Shown: positions 30,701 through 35,000 of the stretch, one piece after another
Position numbering within the stretch: the stretch's first letter is position 1
How the letters are laid out: each line of letters begins with the position of its first letter
From: Chondrilla cf. caribensis
Taxonomy: Eukaryota > Porifera > Demospongiae > Chondrillida > Chondrillidae
Length of the DNA: 35,000 nucleotides
NCBI GenBank assembly: GCA_964020155.1
Contig: OZ026553.1
Coordinates: 5,249,009 to 5,284,008, forward strand
Direction of reading: 5' to 3'
Made by a program: the position numbers and the translations under genes
Notes under the pieces: model-generated
The model's database searches: none
Seen by the model: the letters and a program-made list of their open reading frames with translations, nothing else
Told to the model about the DNA's origin: nothing

Positions 30701-33001
30701 GGATGTACTCATGTTGGATATATCCAGATGGACTCATGTTGGATATATCCGGATGTACTCATGTTGGATATATCCGGATGTACTCATGTTGGATATATCT
30801 GGATGTACTCATGTTGGATATATCCGGATGTACTCATGTTGGATATATCCGGATGTACTCATGTTGGATATATCCGGATGTACTCATGTTGGATATATCC
30901 GGATGTACTCATGTTGGATATATCCGGATGTACTCATGTTGGATATATCCGGATGTACTAGTTTTGGATATATCCGGATGTACTCGTGTTGGATATATCC
31001 GGATGTAATCTTGTTGGATATATCCGGATGTACTCGTGTTGGATATATCCGGATGTACTAGTTTTGGATATATCCAGATGTACTCGTGTTGGATATATCC
31101 AGATGTACTCATGTTGGATATATCCGGATGTACTCGTGTTGGATATATCCGGATGTAATCTTGTTGGATATATATCCGGATGTACTAGTTTTGGATATAT
31201 CCGGATGTACTCGTGTTGGATATATCCGGATGTACTCGTGTTGGATATATCCGGATGTACTCGTGTTGGATATATCCGGATGTACTCGTGTTGGATATAT
31301 CCGGATGTACTCATGTTGGATATATCCGGATGTACTCCTGTTGGATATATCCGGATGTACACATGTTGGATATATCCAGATGTACTCATGTTGGATATAT
31401 CCGGATGTACTCCTGTTGGATATATCCGGATGTACTCGTGTTGGATATATCCAGATGTACTAGTTTTGGATATATCCAGATGTGCTCGTGTTGGATATAT
31501 CCGGATGTACTCGTGTTGGATATATCCAGATGTACTCGTGATGGATATATCCGGATGTACTCGTGTTGGATATATCCGGATGTACTCGTGATGGATATAT
31601 CCAGATGTACTCATGTTGGATATATCCGGATGTACTCGTGTTGGATATATCCGGATGTACTCGTGTTGGATATATCCGGATGTACTCATGTTGGATATAT
31701 CCGGATGTACTCATGTTGGATATATCTGGATGTACTCATGTTGGATATATCCGGATGTACACATGTTGGATATATCCGGATGTACTCATGTTGGATATAT
31801 CCGGATGTACTCTTGTTGGATATATCCAGATGTACACATGTTGGATATATCCGGATGTACTCGTGTTGGATATATCCGGATGTAGTCATGTTGCATGTAT
31901 CCATGGGCTAACAAAGGGGGCCCTGCATGTATTGTTTTCTCTTTCATTAAAGTGTCTGGAGCAATGTTTGTAGTGATCTGAAAAAGCAGCTGTTTGTGAT
32001 GCAAAAACGCAATTCAAAAATGCTCCATACAGTTCTTTGTGATTATTGTAGTTTCAATTTTTGAATGGTTTCGCTATAGCTGAACCCTTCAAATCTTCCT
32101 TCTATTGAAAAGCTACAAGGAAGTGGCCTTAGGACGTTTTCTGCTATGAAATGCAACAAACAAGTACTTTAAGTTTTTAAGGTTGTAGGCACCCACACAG
32201 GTACAGATTTGTTGTGCCCTTGACTATGCATACGAAATGTACATTGCATTATTGCTAATTACAGTCTAGTTTATTGTGGTATTAGGTCCAACTTGAGATG
32301 TGTAAGCAAGAGAGAAAAACAGCAGAGGAGAATCTAACAACAAGTCTCAAAGAAAGACAAGATCTAACCACAAGCTTGAAATCTCATACTGTGAGTCTCT
32401 TGTGTCTTCCAGTGAATTAAAATCTATAATTGCTATTCCCTTACTCATAACATGTACATAGAACACTCTAAGGACTGGTAGAGAGGAGAGCCAACAGCTG
32501 CAGCAGCAGGTCCACCAATTAAAGGTAGAAGTGACCAGGTTAACAAAGGCTAAAAGTAATCTAGAAATAGATCTAACTGATATCAAGGAAAGAGAGAAGG
32601 ATGTGAAGGTGAAGTTTTGTTCAAAAAATACAATCAAGCATTTACACTTAATTGCTTATTGTACATTATATTGTAGAAACAGTTGGAGAATAAGAAGGGT
32701 GAGCTCAATTCTGCTCAGAGTACAATATCCAAACACGAGGCAAGTTGACACACTACATGTACGTATGTATGTACTATGAGGTACCTATCCAATTTGCAAT
32801 GCTTGAAGTCATGTATACTAAGTGGTGTTTATGTTTACTTACTTTCTAACTGAAGGCTGAAGTAAAAAGATTGAAAGTACAGTTGGAGGAAAAGAAGACA
32901 ACAGTGACAGGATTAGAGCGCAGTGTTCAGGACTACAAAAGAAAATTACAAACTAAAGACCAAAAAGCATCAGAAAATCAGGTGAATGTGTGTGTGTATG
33001 T

Positions 33002-33061
<60 letters not shown>

Positions 33062-34528
33062 ATGCGTGCTTGCGTGTGTGAATGTTTAATTTTGTGTGTA
33101 ATTTTGCGTGTCAATAGTGTGCGTGGTTTCATGTCTGTACCAGTACATGGAGTGTTTTCAATGCGCAATATCCATTTCATCACATTAGAGAGACGCTGAG
33201 GAATTGAGAACGCAGCTAAAGACCACAGAAAGAGAAGCAAATTCACTTGGTAGACAGTTAACTGAGGCTAAAACCAGGGCTAGCACAGCTGAATCGAAAT
33301 GGAAACATTCAGAGGTGAGGTTTTCTGTAAATGTTTGTGTTCATTCAATTCACGAATTGATATTCTGACAGGGCCAGCTACGGACTGCCAATGCTGAGAA
33401 TGCAAACTTGCAGAAATCTGAAAGTAAACTGAAAAGAGAAATAGAGTCCGTTAAGGTACCTCTCTAGTAAAGAAATCATTTCTGTTCTATTCTATTATAT
33501 TCATTTGGTATGCTGGACACATGCACTTTCCTGCATAACATTTTTAACACTACAGGGAGAAAGAAATGAATATTGGCAAGAAAAGGAGAAGCTTGCAACT
33601 GAAAAAAACAAATTGGATAAGGAAGTCAAACTGGCAAATCAACAGCTGAACCTCTCGAAAGAAGTGTCAACAAAGATGACAGTGTGTGAACACGTGATGT
33701 GTACTTCCCACACTGAGTATCAATTGTAATGTTAATGCCTCCCTTTGCAGAGAGAATTGAATGACCTCAGGGCAAAGTATGAAAGCGCGAAAGAAATCAA
33801 TGAGGTACTCAAGAAAAATGAAGAGGAAATCGAGCGTCTAAACCAAGAGCTCCAGCAGAGCAAGGTATGTACGTATTTTTAGTATCTTTCATTATAATTA
33901 ATGCCACTACATTATGCATAACTTGTCTGTGTTCTATTATAATGTAATACCTATGTACATCCTGGTACAGGCTGGTCATAGTAAAGTAGTTACTAGTTGG
34001 GAAAATGAAAAGAAGAAGGTATCACATCTTGAAGAAGAAGTTGAAAGACTGAGAGAAGACCTCAAGAGTGAGATTGGAACTGCTAACGATAGAGAGGTTT
34101 GTGGAGTGCTTTGTACAGTAACTATAATATGTTTTTGAAATGTCTACAGTATTCAGAGAATTTAATGGTTGATGTTTTTTTGTCTTTATCTGTACTTGTT
34201 ATCAATTTTACTACATCGCTTTATATATGTGTGATTATTTTAGGAAGAAGTAAATTGGTGGAAAAGGAGAATGAAAGACTTTAGTAATTGTATTCTATCA
34301 ATCTCTGGAGAATCCTTGGCAGGTCTAGAAACACCACCAGCTGTAGGAGAGGAATTGTTCATGAGAATACAAGATCATGTTGCAAAACTGACTGTTAGTT
34401 CGTCTACAATGTATATGTACACGCAGATTAGCATAGTACTGAATAACAAGGTTTTGGCTATGGTGGGCCTTATTTCTGAGCCAGTCAATTTTGTCCGTAT
34501 ACTTGGTAACTTCGGTCAAACATTTTAA
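27710..34528 (+). CDS. Kinase with coiled-coil rod (kinase E)
   Basis: This gene is a paralogue of kinase B. Exon 1 may be only the ATG (27710-27712, followed by GTAAGT); exon 2 (27852-28820) begins with a Ser/Pro-rich leader and encodes the kinase: glycine loop GFGSFGNV, K65 in AVK, HGDLSAAN with H166-D168, DFG at 193-195 and PPEVL. The rod follows in exons 28883-28945, 29029-29070, 29156-29176, 29287-29391, 29512-29571, 29658-29735, 29819-29887, 29963-30067, 32286-32390, 32462-32608, 32677-32739, 32856-32981, 33189-33314, 33372-33455, 33556-33681, 33751-33864 and 33971-34096, all phase 0, and then 34244 onward. Thirteen of these 17 rod exons are whole heptads. The end is unsure: the frame from 34244 closes at TAA 34526-34528 (about 938 aa), but a GTTAGT donor at 34394 could splice on to exons beyond. 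It is non-RD (HGD) with an intact DFG. Confidence 0.72.
30078..31900. repeat. 25-bp minisatellite, about 73 copies, in a kinase E intron
   Basis: Head-to-tail units built from actcatgttgg, atatatcc and ggatgt fill most of the 2.2-kb intron 30068-32285. Each unit carries the palindromes ggatatatcc and atccggat. Differences between copies sit mainly at two CpG sites: CGTG versus CATG, and CCGG versus CCAG or CTGG. One unit at about 31165 has an extra TA. Rarer variants (actagttttgg, aatcttg) recur at spaced intervals at 30957, 31006, 31056, 31155 and 31184, which hints at duplication of blocks of units. The length of 25 leaves all three frames open, producing false reading frames up to 344 codons. 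Confidence 0.95.
31901..32285. other. Non-repetitive end of the kinase E intron
   Basis: This is intron sequence after the minisatellite. No exon or RNA gene is visible; the acceptor is TTAG at 32285. Confidence 0.6.
32987..33061. repeat. (TG)n microsatellite
   Basis: A TG run begins within six bases of the donor at 32982 in kinase E, sense orientation TG. Confidence 0.95.
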
Positions 34529-35000
34529 ATGAATCCCTACTGATTGGGCTTATATTAAGAAAAACAATAGTGTGATACTGTATGGGGTCTTTCCATTGCT
34601 CATGGGCCAACCATGCAGGCCCCAAGTTAAAATAATATCTTTTTGGCACGAACATCTCTGAAGCCTGTTGCTCTGTTCAAATATTATGTAAAACTTACAT
34701 TCAAATGAATCGACACCCTCTCCACCCTCAGAATAGTGTGGATATCAAGAAATCAAATAAAATTACAGTAGAAACTTGTGATCTGAACTGATAGCCATGC
34801 TTGCATTAATTTCTTATGTATTCTATGCATTACAGCATACACACACAGTTTGCCCTCAGCTATTTTGAAAGCACCTCTCTTTATGCCACCATTGCCACTA
34901 AGTGATCCAATGTTGTACTGGAGCAGAGGGAAGACATTGTCCAGACGAGATGATTGACCAAATTCTCAAATCTCTAACCCAAAGTACTTTTGTTGGAAAA
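34529..35000. other. 3' flank of kinase E
   Basis: An AATAAA at 34756-34761 lies about 230 nt after the TAA at 34528 and would serve as a poly(A) signal. A possible further plus-strand exon starts at 34860 after a good acceptor (tttgccctcag) and stays open to TGA 34955-34957 in one frame. Its reality is uncertain. Confidence 0.35.
34756..34761 (+). promoter_or_regulatory. Possible polyadenylation signal of kinase E
   Basis: The hexamer AATAAA sits at a plausible distance from the stop at 34528. It supports the gene ending there but does not prove it. Confidence 0.35.

Noticed and set aside
30078..31900. ggatatatcc as a serum-response (CArG) box
   Set aside because: A CArG box is CC(A/T)6GG; here the GG and CC are swapped, so it does not match.
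30027..31973. Several plus and minus reading frames of 200-344 codons with repeats such as CWIYPDVLMLDISG
   Set aside because: They are the 25-bp minisatellite read in every frame. The array lies inside an intron with a clear donor at 30068 and acceptor at 32285.
34835..34980. Minus-strand open stretch with RLDNVFPLLQYNIGSL
   Set aside because: It overlaps the better plus-strand candidate exon, has a poor acceptor (ttgag) and no linked exon; it cannot be decided at the window edge.

Overview
The window is eukaryotic nuclear DNA. It has spliced genes with GT-AG introns, many only about 57-120 nt long, dense GT/CA microsatellites and intronic minisatellites. It shows no bacterial operon structure. 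Animal-type features (a TPR protein resembling TTC17, a CARD domain fused to a kinase, IRAK/RIPK-like kinases) point to a metazoan. Compact introns and clustered tyrosine-kinase-like (TKL) kinases would suit a sponge or another early-branching animal, but that placement is inference. Variants in two minisatellites fall largely at CpG positions, which suggests a methylated germline genome.

Layout. (1) 132-3664, plus strand: the last six readable exons of a TPR protein (TTC17-like), with introns full of GT repeats and a 26-bp minisatellite. (2) 4062-5326, minus: a two-exon tail-anchored kinase (383 aa). (3) 5455-22046, plus: a very large gene of 53 inferred exons (about 2,374 aa) with an N-terminal kinase, a coiled-coil rod of some 1,770 residues and an unrecognised C-terminal domain. 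Its start codon lies 128 bp from that of gene 2, head to head. (4) 22741-25333, minus: CARD + kinase + C-terminal membrane anchor (510 aa). (5) 25743-27258, minus: a paralogous kinase with a membrane anchor but no CARD (412 aa). (6) 27710 to about 34528, plus: a second kinase plus coiled-coil rod, divergent from gene 5. One of its introns holds a 1.8-kb array of about 73 copies of a 25-bp unit.

The five kinases form a cluster in which a minus-strand tail-anchored kinase is twice paired head to head with a plus-strand coiled-coil kinase. Three of the five have HGD in place of HRD in the catalytic loop (non-RD), as in IRAK1/Pelle, and one carries a CARD. A reasonable hypothesis is a locus for innate-immune or death-fold signalling: membrane-anchored kinases that may be recruited by CARD contacts, and coiled-coil kinases that act as oligomeric scaffolds.

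The most striking structural signal is the exon architecture of the two coiled-coil kinases. Every rod exon I could define is phase 0-0. By my splice assignments, 37 of 65 rod exons are a whole number of heptads (multiples of 7 codons), against about 9 expected. One 42-codon exon is present as three adjacent copies with their introns. This looks like a coiled coil growing by duplication of heptad-sized exons.

All exon boundaries were read by eye from splice consensus and reading frame; no alignment or RNA evidence was available.
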